Of a DNA stretch of 64,000 nt, positions 1 through 8,362 are shown piece by piece. The notes beneath the pieces were generated by a model. The model saw only the letters and a program-made list of their open reading frames with translations, was not told the origin of the DNA and ran no database searches. Each line of letters begins with the position of its first letter. The first letter of the stretch is position 1. Made by a program: the position numbers and the translations under genes. Source of the stretch: Vulcanimicrobium sp035943995 (lineage in GTDB: Bacteria > Vulcanimicrobiota > Vulcanimicrobiia > Vulcanimicrobiales > Vulcanimicrobiaceae); NCBI GenBank assembly GCA_035943995.1, contig DASZBS010000114.1, positions 81,290 to 145,289 of the forward strand, given 5' to 3'.

Positions 1-501
1 GACGTCGGCGCGGCGGAGCCGTTCACCGGCTGGCTACGCCAGACGATCCCCGCCGCGAAGCGCACGGCGCTGCTGCACAACGACTACAAGCTGGACAACA
101 CGCTGCTCGACGCGGAGAACCCGGCGAAAACGGTCGCGGTGCTCGACTGGGACATGTGCACGCGCGGCGAGCCGCTGATGGATTTCGGCGAGCTCCTCGC
201 GCTCTGGGGCGAGAAGAACGACGGCGCGAGCGGGCTCCACGGCCGCATGCCGACGTGGCGCGACGGTTTCATGACGCGCCGCGACGCCGCGGAGCGCTAC
301 GCGCAAAAATCCGGTACGGACGTGAGTGATCTGCACTGGTACGTCGTGTTCAACTACTTCCGGTTCGCGGTGATTCTGCAGCAGATCTACATCCGCTACG
401 TTCGCGGCCAGACGCACGACGAGCGCTTCAAGGACATGGGCGCCGCGGTGAATGCCGTCATCGAGCACGGGCTCGCGCTGATCGACAGCGGCGACATCTA
501 A
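1..501 (+). CDS. Phosphotransferase (APH/kinase-like fold), C-terminal part
   Basis: The gene enters from the left edge, so only the last 166 residues are visible, in frame from base 1 to a TAA. Two hallmarks of aminoglycoside/choline-kinase-like phosphotransferases are seen: the Brenner-type catalytic loop LLHNDYKLDN (HxDxxxxN) and, about 20 residues later, the metal-binding VLDWDM. The tail (MDFGELLALW, then a helical segment ending GLALIDSGDI) fits the family's helical C-lobe. Many such chromosomal proteins (ACAD10-like) phosphorylate hydroxyacyl or small-molecule substrates rather than antibiotics. The substrate cannot be told from this fragment. It converges with the Gre-like gene 10 bp downstream. 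Confidence 0.85.
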   Translation, partial: DVGAAEPFTGWLRQTIPAAKRTALLHNDYKLDNTLLDAENPAKTVAVLDWDMCTRGEPLMDFGELLALWGEKNDGASGLHGRMPTWRDGFMTRRDAAERYAQKSGTDVSDLHWYVVFNYFRFAVILQQIYIRYVRGQTHDERFKDMGAAVNAVIEHGLALIDSGDI

Positions 502-511
502 GGCGCGGTCG

Positions 512-940
512 CTACGCGTACGTTATCGACTTCACCGTGAGCTTGCGGTCGCCGGCGGGGCGGTGCCACACGACGTGGTCGCCCGCGCGCGCGCCGATCA
601 GCGCTTTCGCGAGCGGGGAGGTGGAGCCGATCTTGCCCGCTTTGACGTCGGCCTCGTCCTCGCCGACGATCGTGTACGTCTGCTGCTTGCGTGAGCTGTC
701 GCTCACGACGACGGTCGCGCCGAACGCGACGACGCTGCGGTCCTCCGGCGGCTCCACGACGACGGCCGCGTCGATGCCGTGCTGGATCCGCTCGCGCTCG
801 CGCGGATCTTCGACCGCGTCGAAGCGCGCGCGCAGCTGCGCCAGGCCGGCGGCGGTGAGGTAGTTCGGCCCGGTTCGTGCCGGCGGGACGATCTCGGGTT
901 CGGGCGCGTCCTCGCGCTCCTTGGTGAAGGCCCGGCTCAT
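512..940 (-). CDS. GreA/GreB-family protein with a shortened coiled coil
   Basis: 142 residues. The N-terminus MSRAFTKE and the C-terminal FKBP-like half (VAFGATVVVSDSSRKQ, TIVGEDEADVKAGKIG, SPLAKALIGARAGDHV) match the GreA/GreB family that binds the RNA polymerase secondary channel. The N-terminal hairpin should hold two long helices and an acidic tip. Here only about 30 residues (LTAAGLAQLRARFDAVEDPR to IQHGIDAAVVV) separate the start of the coil from the C-terminal domain, and no GDLSENAE-like tip is present. It may therefore bind polymerase without stimulating transcript cleavage, more like Rnk or Gfh-type regulators. That functional reading is inference. The start is the ATG that gives the conserved MSRAF. 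Confidence 0.85.
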   Translation of the reverse strand: MSRAFTKEREDAPEPEIVPPARTGPNYLTAAGLAQLRARFDAVEDPRERERIQHGIDAAVVVEPPEDRSVVAFGATVVVSDSSRKQQTYTIVGEDEADVKAGKIGSTSPLAKALIGARAGDHVVWHRPAGDRKLTVKSITYA

Positions 941-986
941 GCCTCATTGTACCAGAGAACGCGGGCGCCCGCCGCGCGCGGGCGGC

Positions 987-2264
987 TTAGAGCCCGCCTA
1001 CGCCGTTGGGAGAGCCGAGGCCGGTGGCGTACGTGTAGCGGCCCTGCGTGGTCAGCGGGTGGAACGAGCCGCGGCGCGCGTAGGAGTAGGAATACCAGGG
1101 CCCCGCCGGCGTGCCGGAGAGCGCGTACGCGCCCGCGATGAGCGGCGCGCCGACGCTGGTGCCGCCGGCCACGAGCCAGCCGCCGGCCTGGGCGTCGAAC
1201 ATCGACACGCCGGTCTGCGGGTCGGCGACCGCGGCGACATCGACGCCGGAGCGCGTCTTGCACGGGATGCTCTGCCACGCCGGCCGCTTCACGTACGCGC
1301 TGCAGCCGTGGCCGCCGTACTTCCACGCGCTTTCGTTCCACGCGCCGCCGCTGCGGGCGAGCGTCGTCCCGCCGACCGCGGTGACGTACGGCGACACGGC
1401 CGGGTACGTCGGGTAGCTGCGGTCGCCCGACGCCGCGGTGATCGCGACGCCCGGGTGGCGGTAGTGCACGTCCTCGCCGCTCTGGGCGGACCATTCCGGT
1501 GCGTAGTAGCTGTTGCTGACGACCTTCGCGCCCAGCGCGACGGCGGTGTCGACGCCGGCGCCGAGATCGTCCATCAGCGCCGAGTCGGCCTCGACGAGCA
1601 GGATCGAGCAGCGCGGGCACGCGGCCGACACCATGTCGAGGTCGAGCGCGATCTCTTGCGCCCAGCCGGCGTTCGGAGCGGGGTATGCGGCATGCCCGCG
1701 CTGGTCGACCTTGCGGAAGCAGCCGTTGTCCGACGTGCAGGGCGGCAGACCGAACGCGGCGCGGTACACGGCGAGATCCGACTCCGCCGCCGGGTGGTCG
1801 TACGCGTCGACGATCGCGACCACGCCGCCCGCGTTCTGGGCCGGCAGCGCGTAGGCGGCCTGGAGGTCGGCGGGGTGCAGGCCGTTGATCAGGGCCGGTG
1901 CCAGGCCCGGATCGGGGACGGCCGGGACGTTGAGGTTGATCGCGAGCGTGCAGGACGCGCTCCCGGCGCCGGGCAGACCCGAGCAGGCGAACTGCGCGCC
2001 GGGCAGACCGTTCGCGTCCTCGCCCGGCATGCCCATCGCGGTGTCGCCCGGCATGCCCATCGCGGTGTCGCCGGGCATCCCCATCGCCGTGTCGCCGGGC
2101 ATCCCCATCGCCGTGTCCGACGACGTGCGCGACTGCGGCGCCGTGACGGGACCGGCGTGCCGCGCGGGAACGGCGCCGGCGCCGGCGCACGCGGCAAGCG
2201 CCGCGACCGATAAGATCGCCAGCGTCCGGGAAACCGAGACGGTCAGACCGCGAATTTCGGGCAT
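987..2264 (-). CDS. Sedolisin (peptidase S53) lipoprotein
   Basis: 425 residues. The N-terminus carries a lipoprotein-type signal ending LAAC (Cys26). Residues 51-82 are four near-perfect TAMGMPGD octapeptides. The serine-carboxyl peptidase domain follows: EIALDLD supplies Glu204 and Asp208, SGDRSYP the oxyanion Asp281, and GGTSVGAP the nucleophile Ser370. The start of the domain (LINGLHPADLQAAYALP) has the usual spacing. There is no recognisable long pro-domain; the region before the catalytic unit is only about 125 residues, much shorter than in kumamolisin-type proteases. It probably acts outside the cell, possibly at low pH as is usual for S53. It is divergent from the regulator gene at 2357. 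Confidence 0.88.
   Translation of the reverse strand: MPEIRGLTVSVSRTLAILSVAALAACAGAGAVPARHAGPVTAPQSRTSSDTAMGMPGDTAMGMPGDTAMGMPGDTAMGMPGEDANGLPGAQFACSGLPGAGSASCTLAINLNVPAVPDPGLAPALINGLHPADLQAAYALPAQNAGGVVAIVDAYDHPAAESDLAVYRAAFGLPPCTSDNGCFRKVDQRGHAAYPAPNAGWAQEIALDLDMVSAACPRCSILLVEADSALMDDLGAGVDTAVALGAKVVSNSYYAPEWSAQSGEDVHYRHPGVAITAASGDRSYPTYPAVSPYVTAVGGTTLARSGGAWNESAWKYGGHGCSAYVKRPAWQSIPCKTRSGVDVAAVADPQTGVSMFDAQAGGWLVAGGTSVGAPLIAGAYALSGTPAGPWYSYSYARRGSFHPLTTQGRYTYATGLGSPNGVGGL
2022..2117 (-). repeat. Four 24-bp tandem repeats inside the sedolisin gene
   Basis: Four 24-bp units (2022-2045, 2046-2069, 2070-2093, 2094-2117) encode the octapeptide TAMGMPGD. Units 1 and 2 are identical, and units 3 and 4 are identical, with a few synonymous differences between the pairs, so the array probably grew by doubling. 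It lies between the lipobox and the protease domain, where it would act as a flexible spacer whose length can change by slippage. Confidence 0.9.
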
Positions 2265-2356
2265 GTTCCGGCAGGAGGCTCCTGTAAGGGCACGTTTGCT
2301 TCGGCGCCTATACCCACGAAACGGGGGATGGACGGCCGCGAACCGGCGAACACCGC

Positions 2357-4936
2357 GTGATCGCCGTCACTCGTCTGCTGCGCGCGCGAATCAACGATCG
2401 TCTGGCCCGTGCCGCGCGCTTCCCGGTCACGCTCATCGTCGCGCCCGCCGGCTTCGGCAAGAGCGTCGCGCTGCGCGATTTCGTGGAGACCGCGCGGCTC
2501 GACGCGGTGCGCTACGACGTCGCGCGCGACGACCGCACGCTGATGGCGTTCGTGCACGGGCTCAGCGCGGCGCTCGAGCCTGTCGCGCCGACGGCGCTCG
2601 CCGCATTCCCGACGATGCAGCAGCGCATGATGGGCGTCGCCGACCCGGTGCGCGAGCTCGGCGACTGGTTCGCGGAACACCTCAAGCGCACGGTCTGCAC
2701 CGTCGTGATCGACGACTTGCACTATGCCGCGACCGATCCGAACACCGTCGCACTGCTGCTGGACCTCATCGAACGAACCACGGAGCGCATCCGCTGGATC
2801 GTCGCGACGCGCTCCGACGCGGGCTTGCCGATCGCGTCGTGGGTCGGGTACGGCCGCATGGACTTGCCCGTCGGCGAAGACGATCTGCGCTTCACCGCCG
2901 AGGAGGCGCTCGCGACCGCCGACGACGCGGAAGCGCCCGCCGATCTGGCCGAGGTCGAAGCGCTGCGCGAGCTGACCGCGGGCTGGCCGATCGCGCTGTC
3001 GATCGCGCTGCGCACCCGCACGCACGCGTCGGACCTGCGCGCCGCCGCGAGCGGGACGCGCGAGATGGTGTACCGCTACCTCGCCGAGCAGGTGTTCGCG
3101 GGGCTGACGCGCGCGCAGCAGCGCTTCCTGACGCGCAGCAGCGTGTTCGCGACGTTCGACGTCGGCATCGCCGAGGCGCTCGGCGCCACGCCGGAGTTTC
3201 TCGCCGAGCTGCGGCGCAGCGTCACGTTCTTGAGCACGACGTCCCCGACCGAGTACCGGTATCACGACCTCTTTCGCGACTTCCTCGAGCGCGAGCTGCG
3301 GCGCGCCGGTGCGACGGGATGGTACGACGCGCACGTCGCCGCCGGCGAGCTGCTTGAAACGCGGCGCGGCGCCGATGCGAGCGCGCTCGCGCTGTACGCG
3401 AAAGTCGGCGCGGTCGACTCGATCGTGCGCGTGATCGAACGCGACGGGATCGCGCTGCTCGAGCGCGGCGAGGGTGAGACCGTCGCGCTCGCGCTCGACG
3501 CCGTGCCCGAGGCGCAGCGCTCCGCCAACGCCGCGGTGATCGGCGTGCGCGCGATGCTCGACGCGAACCGCGGGCGCTTCGACGTCGCCGAGCGCGGCTT
3601 CGTCGCCGCCATCGATCGCGCCGCCGCGCTCGAGCTGCGCATCGCGCTCGTCCACCGCTACGCGATCGAGCTGGTGCGCCAGGACCGCGACTGCGCCGAC
3701 CTGCTCGAACCGTACGCGCACGACGAAACGCTGGCGCTGGAGGTGCGCGTCCCGATCCTCGGCACGCTGGCGACGGCCTACGTGCGCGCCGCGCGCGCGA
3801 ACGACGGCTTCGCGACGATCCGCAAAGCGCTCGACCTGGTCGAGCCGCTGGGCGACGACGTGCGCGCGCGGCTGTACCAGCAAGCCGCGTACGTGTACCA
3901 GTACGCGCCGACGCACGAGCGCGTGCGCACGTACGCGACGCTCGCGGTGGAGCTCGCGACGGCGCGCGGTTTGTACGAGGTCGCGGCGCGCGCGTACAGC
4001 GTGCTCTACACCGTCGTCAACGACGAGGACGACGATCCCATCGCGACGCTCGCGATCTTGGACAAGCTCGAAGAGGCCGCGCGCAAAGGTGCGAGCCGGC
4101 AAGCGCGCTTCTTCGGCTTCGTCGCGTCGTACGCGATCGAGGTGGAGCGCGGCGACGATCCGGCGCTCGAACGGCTCGACCGCGAGCTGGACGACGACGG
4201 CGCCGCGCCGCCGCCCGCGCGCGCGCAGACGCTGTTTCCGGCGCAGGCGATGCGCGAGGCGTGGAGCGGTAACTTTCGCGGCGCGTACGAGCTGCTCGCG
4301 GGGACGGCGCCGGCGCAGGCCAGCGACGAACGGCGCGCGCTGCGCGGCGCGGAGATCGCGTTGTACGCGTTCGCGGCCGGATTGCAAGCCGAAGGCGACG
4401 AGGCGCTGCACGATGCGGCCGCGGCGCTCGGCCGCTGCACGCGCCCGTCGCTGCGCATCGTGCGCTCGCATCTCGTCATGGCGCTCGCCGAGCTCGTGCG
4501 CGGGCGGTCGTCGGTGGCGCACCGCTCGCTGGCCGAGGCGGAGCGGTTGTCGACGCCCGCGATGCGGCGGCTGCGCGCGCTCGCGCACGCGGTGCGCGCG
4601 ATGGAGCGCGTGCAGCTCGAACAGGCGGAGCCCGCGACGCTGGCCGCCGCGCTGGAACGCCTGCGCGCCGAGCACTTCGGCGGCATGGCGCGGCTGCTCG
4701 CGGCGCTCCCGGTCGCGCGCGGCGAAGAGCCCGGCTACACGCAGCTCACGCCGTCGGAGCGCGAGATCTTGCAATTGCTCGCCAAAGGCGCGAGCACCAA
4801 AGACGTCGCCGCGCGCACCGGCCGCAGCCCGCAGACCGTCGACACGCACATTCGCTCGATCTGCCGCAAGCTCAACTGCAGCGGGCGGCGCGAAGCGATC
4901 GCGATCGCGACGGGCGCCGGCTGGGTGAGCGTTTAG
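2357..4936 (+). CDS. MalT-like LuxR-family transcriptional regulator with ATPase domain
   Basis: 859 residues. Residues 29-36 form a Walker A loop (APAGFGKS), and CTVVIDDLHY is a Walker B with the following sensor-like residues, giving a STAND-type NTPase. A long TPR-like helical region fills residues 330-780. The C-terminus is a LuxR/FixJ helix-turn-helix (LTPSEREILQLLAKG, then SPQTVDTHIRSICRKL). This is the MalT/LAL architecture, in which an inducer bound by the helical repeats triggers ATP-dependent oligomerisation and DNA binding. The start is a GTG at 2357, giving the usual short N-terminal extension before the NTPase domain. The inducer is unknown; the divergent sedolisin gene is a plausible target. 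Its stop overlaps the convergent PEBP gene by 4 bp. Confidence 0.88.
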   Translation: MIAVTRLLRARINDRLARAARFPVTLIVAPAGFGKSVALRDFVETARLDAVRYDVARDDRTLMAFVHGLSAALEPVAPTALAAFPTMQQRMMGVADPVRELGDWFAEHLKRTVCTVVIDDLHYAATDPNTVALLLDLIERTTERIRWIVATRSDAGLPIASWVGYGRMDLPVGEDDLRFTAEEALATADDAEAPADLAEVEALRELTAGWPIALSIALRTRTHASDLRAAASGTREMVYRYLAEQVFAGLTRAQQRFLTRSSVFATFDVGIAEALGATPEFLAELRRSVTFLSTTSPTEYRYHDLFRDFLERELRRAGATGWYDAHVAAGELLETRRGADASALALYAKVGAVDSIVRVIERDGIALLERGEGETVALALDAVPEAQRSANAAVIGVRAMLDANRGRFDVAERGFVAAIDRAAALELRIALVHRYAIELVRQDRDCADLLEPYAHDETLALEVRVPILGTLATAYVRAARANDGFATIRKALDLVEPLGDDVRARLYQQAAYVYQYAPTHERVRTYATLAVELATARGLYEVAARAYSVLYTVVNDEDDDPIATLAILDKLEEAARKGASRQARFFGFVASYAIEVERGDDPALERLDRELDDDGAAPPPARAQTLFPAQAMREAWSGNFRGAYELLAGTAPAQASDERRALRGAEIALYAFAAGLQAEGDEALHDAAAALGRCTRPSLRIVRSHLVMALAELVRGRSSVAHRSLAEAERLSTPAMRRLRALAHAVRAMERVQLEQAEPATLAAALERLRAEHFGGMARLLAALPVARGEEPGYTQLTPSEREILQLLAKGASTKDVAARTGRSPQTVDTHIRSICRKLNCSGRREAIAIATGAGWVSV

Positions 4937-5472
4937 CGCTCCGCGGTGCCCATCAGCTCGCCGAGCGCGCTCACGTGGCCCGCGACCGCGTCGAGCAATC
5001 GCCCGCGCGTCGGCGGCTGGTCGAAGCGCGGCACGTAGTCGACCGCGAGCAGCGTGAACACGTAGCGGTGCGGTCCGTGGCCGCGGATCGGCGCGGGCGC
5101 GATGTAGTGCAAACCGCCGCCGCCGTTGTAGCCCATCGTCACGCCGTCGTGCTTGCCGTCGAGCGCGTTCTGCTCGAGCGACGTCGCCGCGGGCGAGATC
5201 TCGTAGACGATCGCGTGCGTGAGCGGGCGCGGGAACGGCACGTCGACGTCTTCCACCACCATCACGAGCGTCTTCGCTTCGGGCGGTACGCCGCTCCACT
5301 CCAGCGGCGGCGAGCCGTCGATGGGCATGTGGGCGCCGAACGCGAACGCCGGGCTGCGCAGCTCGATCGTGCGCGGCACCCCGTTGAAGCGGATGTCCTC
5401 GGCGACGCGCAAGTCGGGACCCGCGCGCCAGCGCCGGATGCTGCGCCCGAAGAAGCGCAAGATCTTTTCCAT
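4933..5472 (-). CDS. YbhB/YbcL-type PEBP (Raf kinase inhibitor-like) protein
   Basis: 179 residues of the phosphatidylethanolamine-binding-protein family. Visible signatures are SPAFAFGAHMP, PPLEWSGVPPEAKTLVMVVE, the ligand-pocket DVDVPFPRPLTHAIVYEI, then GYNGGGGLHYIAPAPIRGHG and HRYVFTLLAVD. The bacterial YbhB branch is cytoplasmic and binds small anionic ligands; its role is unsettled. The ATG shares its first base with the TGA of the upstream MFS gene (TGATG), so the two are probably translated in a coupled fashion. A second, exported-looking member lies at 19883. Confidence 0.9.
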   Translation of the reverse strand: MEKILRFFGRSIRRWRAGPDLRVAEDIRFNGVPRTIELRSPAFAFGAHMPIDGSPPLEWSGVPPEAKTLVMVVEDVDVPFPRPLTHAIVYEISPAATSLEQNALDGKHDGVTMGYNGGGGLHYIAPAPIRGHGPHRYVFTLLAVDYVPRFDQPPTRGRLLDAVAGHVSALGELMGTAER

Positions 5473-6641
5473 CACGCCGGCGTCAGCGCGGCGCGGCGCG
5501 CTTGGAGGATCCCCATCACCAGCGCGCCGGCGACCAGCGCGGTGATGATCGCCGCCGCGGGCGCCACGCCGAACGCGCCGAGCACGCCCGTCACGACGGG
5601 CGGCATGACGAAGCCGGCGAGGCTGTCGAGCCCGGAGACGACGCCGAGCACCGTCCCGCGGCGGTCGTCGGGCGACACGTCCGACGCGAGAGCCGGGAAC
5701 GCGGCGTTGACGACGCTCAGCCCCATGCCGAACAGCAGCAGCAGCACCGCGGCGAGCGCAAACGTGGTCGCGAACGGGACGAGCAAGAACGCGAGCACGC
5801 ACAACCCCAAGCCGAGGTTGGTCGCGGCGCGGTTGCCCAGCGCGTCGACCAGCTTTCCGATCACCGTCACCTGCAGCGTCACTTGAAGGATGCCGAACGA
5901 CGCGAACACGTACGACGTCTCGGCGACGCCCCAGCCGAGCTGCTTGTTGAGGATCAGCGTCATCGACGCGAACCAGCCGTACATGCCCAGCGTGTACACC
6001 AGCCGCAGCCGCAGCACCGGCGCGACCGCCTTGTCGACCAGCGCGGCGAAGATGTCCCGCACGCCCACCGCGCTCGCGGCGTCGGCGGGCGCGCGGCCGC
6101 GCGACTCCGGTAGCATCACGATCGTCAGCACGAGCGTGACCACTTGCAGCGCCGCGGCGACCAGAAACGGCACCGCGAAGCCGTAGCGGTCGGCGAGCCA
6201 GCCGCCCGTCGCGGGGCCGAACACGAACCCGGCCGCGAACGCCGCGCCGACGTACGCGAACGCCTCGCCGCGCCGCTTCGGCTCGACCAGATCGCCGACG
6301 TACGCCTGCGTCACGCCGATGTTGCCGCCGGAGAGCCCTTCGAGCGCGCGCGAGAACAGCACCCACGGGATCGACGGCGCGAACGCGAGCAGCGTCCACG
6401 CGATCGTCGAGCCGATCTGCGACACGATCAGCACCATCTTGCGCCCGATGCGGTCGCTGACGTTGCCCCACACCGGCCCCGCGATGAGCTGGCACAGTGA
6501 GTACGTCGCGAACACCACGCCGACCGTGACGTCCGGCGCGCCGAACTTCTTGACGAAGAACGGCATCAGCGGGATCAGGATGCTGAACCCGAGGATGTCG
6601 ATGAAGGTGATGCCGAGGATCGGGAGCAGCCGGACGAGCAC
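5472..6641 (-). CDS. MFS drug-type efflux transporter (Tet/Bcr-like)
   Basis: 389 residues with 12 predicted membrane helices. The first helix, ITFIDILGFSILIPLMPFF, and motif A in the first cytoplasmic loop, WGNVSDRIGRK, are those of the tetracycline-resistance-like drug:H+ antiporter group. GPATGGWLADRYG is the antiporter motif C region. The start is a GTG at 6641, which gives the normal short N-terminus. The gene is head-to-head with the methyltransferase at 6680, leaving only 38 bp for both promoters, and is coupled to the PEBP gene downstream. The substrate is not predictable. Confidence 0.88.
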   Translation of the reverse strand: MLVRLLPILGITFIDILGFSILIPLMPFFVKKFGAPDVTVGVVFATYSLCQLIAGPVWGNVSDRIGRKMVLIVSQIGSTIAWTLLAFAPSIPWVLFSRALEGLSGGNIGVTQAYVGDLVEPKRRGEAFAYVGAAFAAGFVFGPATGGWLADRYGFAVPFLVAAALQVVTLVLTIVMLPESRGRAPADAASAVGVRDIFAALVDKAVAPVLRLRLVYTLGMYGWFASMTLILNKQLGWGVAETSYVFASFGILQVTLQVTVIGKLVDALGNRAATNLGLGLCVLAFLLVPFATTFALAAVLLLLFGMGLSVVNAAFPALASDVSPDDRRGTVLGVVSGLDSLAGFVMPPVVTGVLGAFGVAPAAAIITALVAGALVMGILQARRAALTPA

Positions 6642-6679
6642 GTCGCCGTGCGTTCGTCGCGGGGTATAGCAGACCCACC

Positions 6680-7345
6680 ATGCCCGACGGCCTGCGCCTG
6701 CTTCCGGCGGACGCGCTGATCCGCACGGGTCCGGTGGACCACGCGGACTGGAACTATCGCCCGCTGCTCGGGACGGTCTCGCGCGCGCGGTTCCGGCTCG
6801 CGCTGTCGCTGCTGCCCGCGCGCGTGGACGCGATCCTCGAGCTCGGCTACGGGTCCGGCGTGTTCGTGCCCAGCCTCGCGGCGCGGGCCCGGCACGTCGC
6901 GGGCTTCGACGTGCACGACCGCGCCGGCGCGGTCGCCGCGGTCCTGCGCGCGCGGGGGATCGAGGCCGACCTGCGCACCGGGGACGGTCGGGCGCTGCCG
7001 TTCGCGGACGGCGCGTTCGACGCGGTCGTCGCGGTCAGCGCGCTCGAGTTCGTCGAGGACCTCGACGGCGTCTGCGCCCAGGTCGTGCGGGTGCTCCGGC
7101 CCGGCGGCACGTTCGTGGTGGTCACGCCGGGCGAGTCGCCGCTGCTCGACCGCGCGCTTCGCTTGGCCACCGGCAAGGACGCGCGGACCGACTTCGGCGA
7201 CCGCCGTTCGCGGGTCGAGCCGGCGCTGCGGCGGGCGTTCCGGGTGCGGCGAGAACGTGCGTTTCCGTTCGTTCTTGGCCGAATCATACCGGTGTACCGG
7301 GCTTTCCAATGTGATCCGGCGCATAAAGGAGCAGGCGCCGGGTAA
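6680..7345 (+). CDS. Class I SAM-dependent methyltransferase
   Basis: 221 residues. Motif I is ILELGYGSGVFVPSLA, a slightly unusual GxGSG glycine loop. The acidic end of strand 2 is GFDVHD, and the motif IV/V region reads LPFADGAFDAVVAVSALEFV followed by VLRPGGTFVVVTPG. This is the Methyltransf_11-type fold. The last 40 residues (RRAFRVRRERAFPFVLGRII) are basic. It precedes the glycan operon by 60 bp and could methylate a sugar or lipid intermediate of it; the target is unknown. Confidence 0.85.
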   Translation: MPDGLRLLPADALIRTGPVDHADWNYRPLLGTVSRARFRLALSLLPARVDAILELGYGSGVFVPSLAARARHVAGFDVHDRAGAVAAVLRARGIEADLRTGDGRALPFADGAFDAVVAVSALEFVEDLDGVCAQVVRVLRPGGTFVVVTPGESPLLDRALRLATGKDARTDFGDRRSRVEPALRRAFRVRRERAFPFVLGRIIPVYRAFQCDPAHKGAGAG

Positions 7346-7405
7346 AAGTCCGGTACTTGTCGTCCCGGCAGTTGCCACGTTCCAAGGAGGGGAGTCGGGG
7401 GAGAT

Positions 7406-8362
7406 GTGTTCGTGTCGGTCCTGATCCCGGCTTACAACGAAGCCGCGATCATCGAGCGGACCTTGAGCACGGTGCGTGATCACTTGAGCACGCGCCCCGA
7501 CGCGCATTCCTGGGAGATGCTGGTCGTCGACGACGGGAGCACCGACGGAACCGGCGACCTGGCCGAGGCGTTCGCGGCCGGCGACGAGCGCATCCGGGTC
7601 CTGCGCCACCGCACGAACTTCGGGCTGGGGCAGGCGCTGCGCTACGGCTTCGCCCAGGCCAAGGGCAACGTCGTCGTGACGCTGGACGCCGACCTGACCT
7701 ACAGCGTCGACCACATCGACCGGCTGCTCGACGCGTTCGAGGCGACGGGGGCGAAGATCGTGGTGGCGTCGCCGTACGCGCACGGCGGCGTGACGACCCG
7801 CGTGCCGTTCCGGCGACTGCTGCCGAGCCGGGTCGCCAACGTGCTGCTGGCCGCGGCCGCGAACGCGCACATCAGCACGTACACCGGCATGGTGCGCGCG
7901 TACGACACGCGGTTCTTGCGGTCGCTCAACGTGCGCGCGATGGGGATGGACGTCAACGCCGAGATCCTGCGCCAGGCGCAGATCCTGCGCGCGCGCATCG
8001 TCGAGATCCCGGCGCACCTCGACTGGTCCGCCGCCGGGCGCACCGCGGGCGCGTCGGGGCTGCGCATGCCGCGCACCACGGTCGCGGTCGCGATCTCCGC
8101 GTTCCTGTTCCGCCCCGTGATGTTCTTCATGGTGCCCGCGCTCGTGCTCGCCGTGTTCGCGGCGATCGCGTGGGGCTTCGCCGTCGCCGCCGGCCTGGGC
8201 GGGTTTCGTCTGCTCGCCGCGCTCGCGATCGTCGCGTCGCTCGCCGCCGTCCAGCTCGCCGGCTTCGCGTTCCTCGCGCTGCAAGCGAAGCGCAGCTTCG
8301 AGGACCTGTTCGTCCTCGGTACCGCCACCTATCGTTCGTTCCAGGAAGGATCCGCACCGTGA
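7406..8362 (+). CDS. Family 2 glycosyltransferase, dolichyl/polyprenyl-phosphate sugar synthase-like
   Basis: 318 residues. The GT-A domain shows VSVLIPAYNEAAIIERTL, the nucleotide-binding VVDDGSTDGT and the metal-binding VTLDADLTYS. The C-terminal part has two hydrophobic segments (FMVPALVLAVFAAIAWGFAV and a second one near LAALAIVASLAAVQLAGF). This DPM1/GtrB-like layout suits transfer of a sugar from a nucleotide to a membrane polyprenyl phosphate. The start is taken as GTG 7406, downstream of an AAGGAGG at 7384-7390; GTG 7412 is an alternative. Its TGA overlaps the next gene (GTGA), starting a chain of four-base overlaps. Confidence 0.87.
   Translation: MFVSVLIPAYNEAAIIERTLSTVRDHLSTRPDAHSWEMLVVDDGSTDGTGDLAEAFAAGDERIRVLRHRTNFGLGQALRYGFAQAKGNVVVTLDADLTYSVDHIDRLLDAFEATGAKIVVASPYAHGGVTTRVPFRRLLPSRVANVLLAAAANAHISTYTGMVRAYDTRFLRSLNVRAMGMDVNAEILRQAQILRARIVEIPAHLDWSAAGRTAGASGLRMPRTTVAVAISAFLFRPVMFFMVPALVLAVFAAIAWGFAVAAGLGGFRLLAALAIVASLAAVQLAGFAFLALQAKRSFEDLFVLGTATYRSFQEGSAP

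Noticed and set aside
2243..5299. A 1018-codon open frame on the minus strand opposite the LuxR regulator
   Set aside because: High-GC DNA leaves long antisense frames open. The translation is Arg/Ala-rich with no domain, while the plus strand encodes a clear ATPase-HTH protein.
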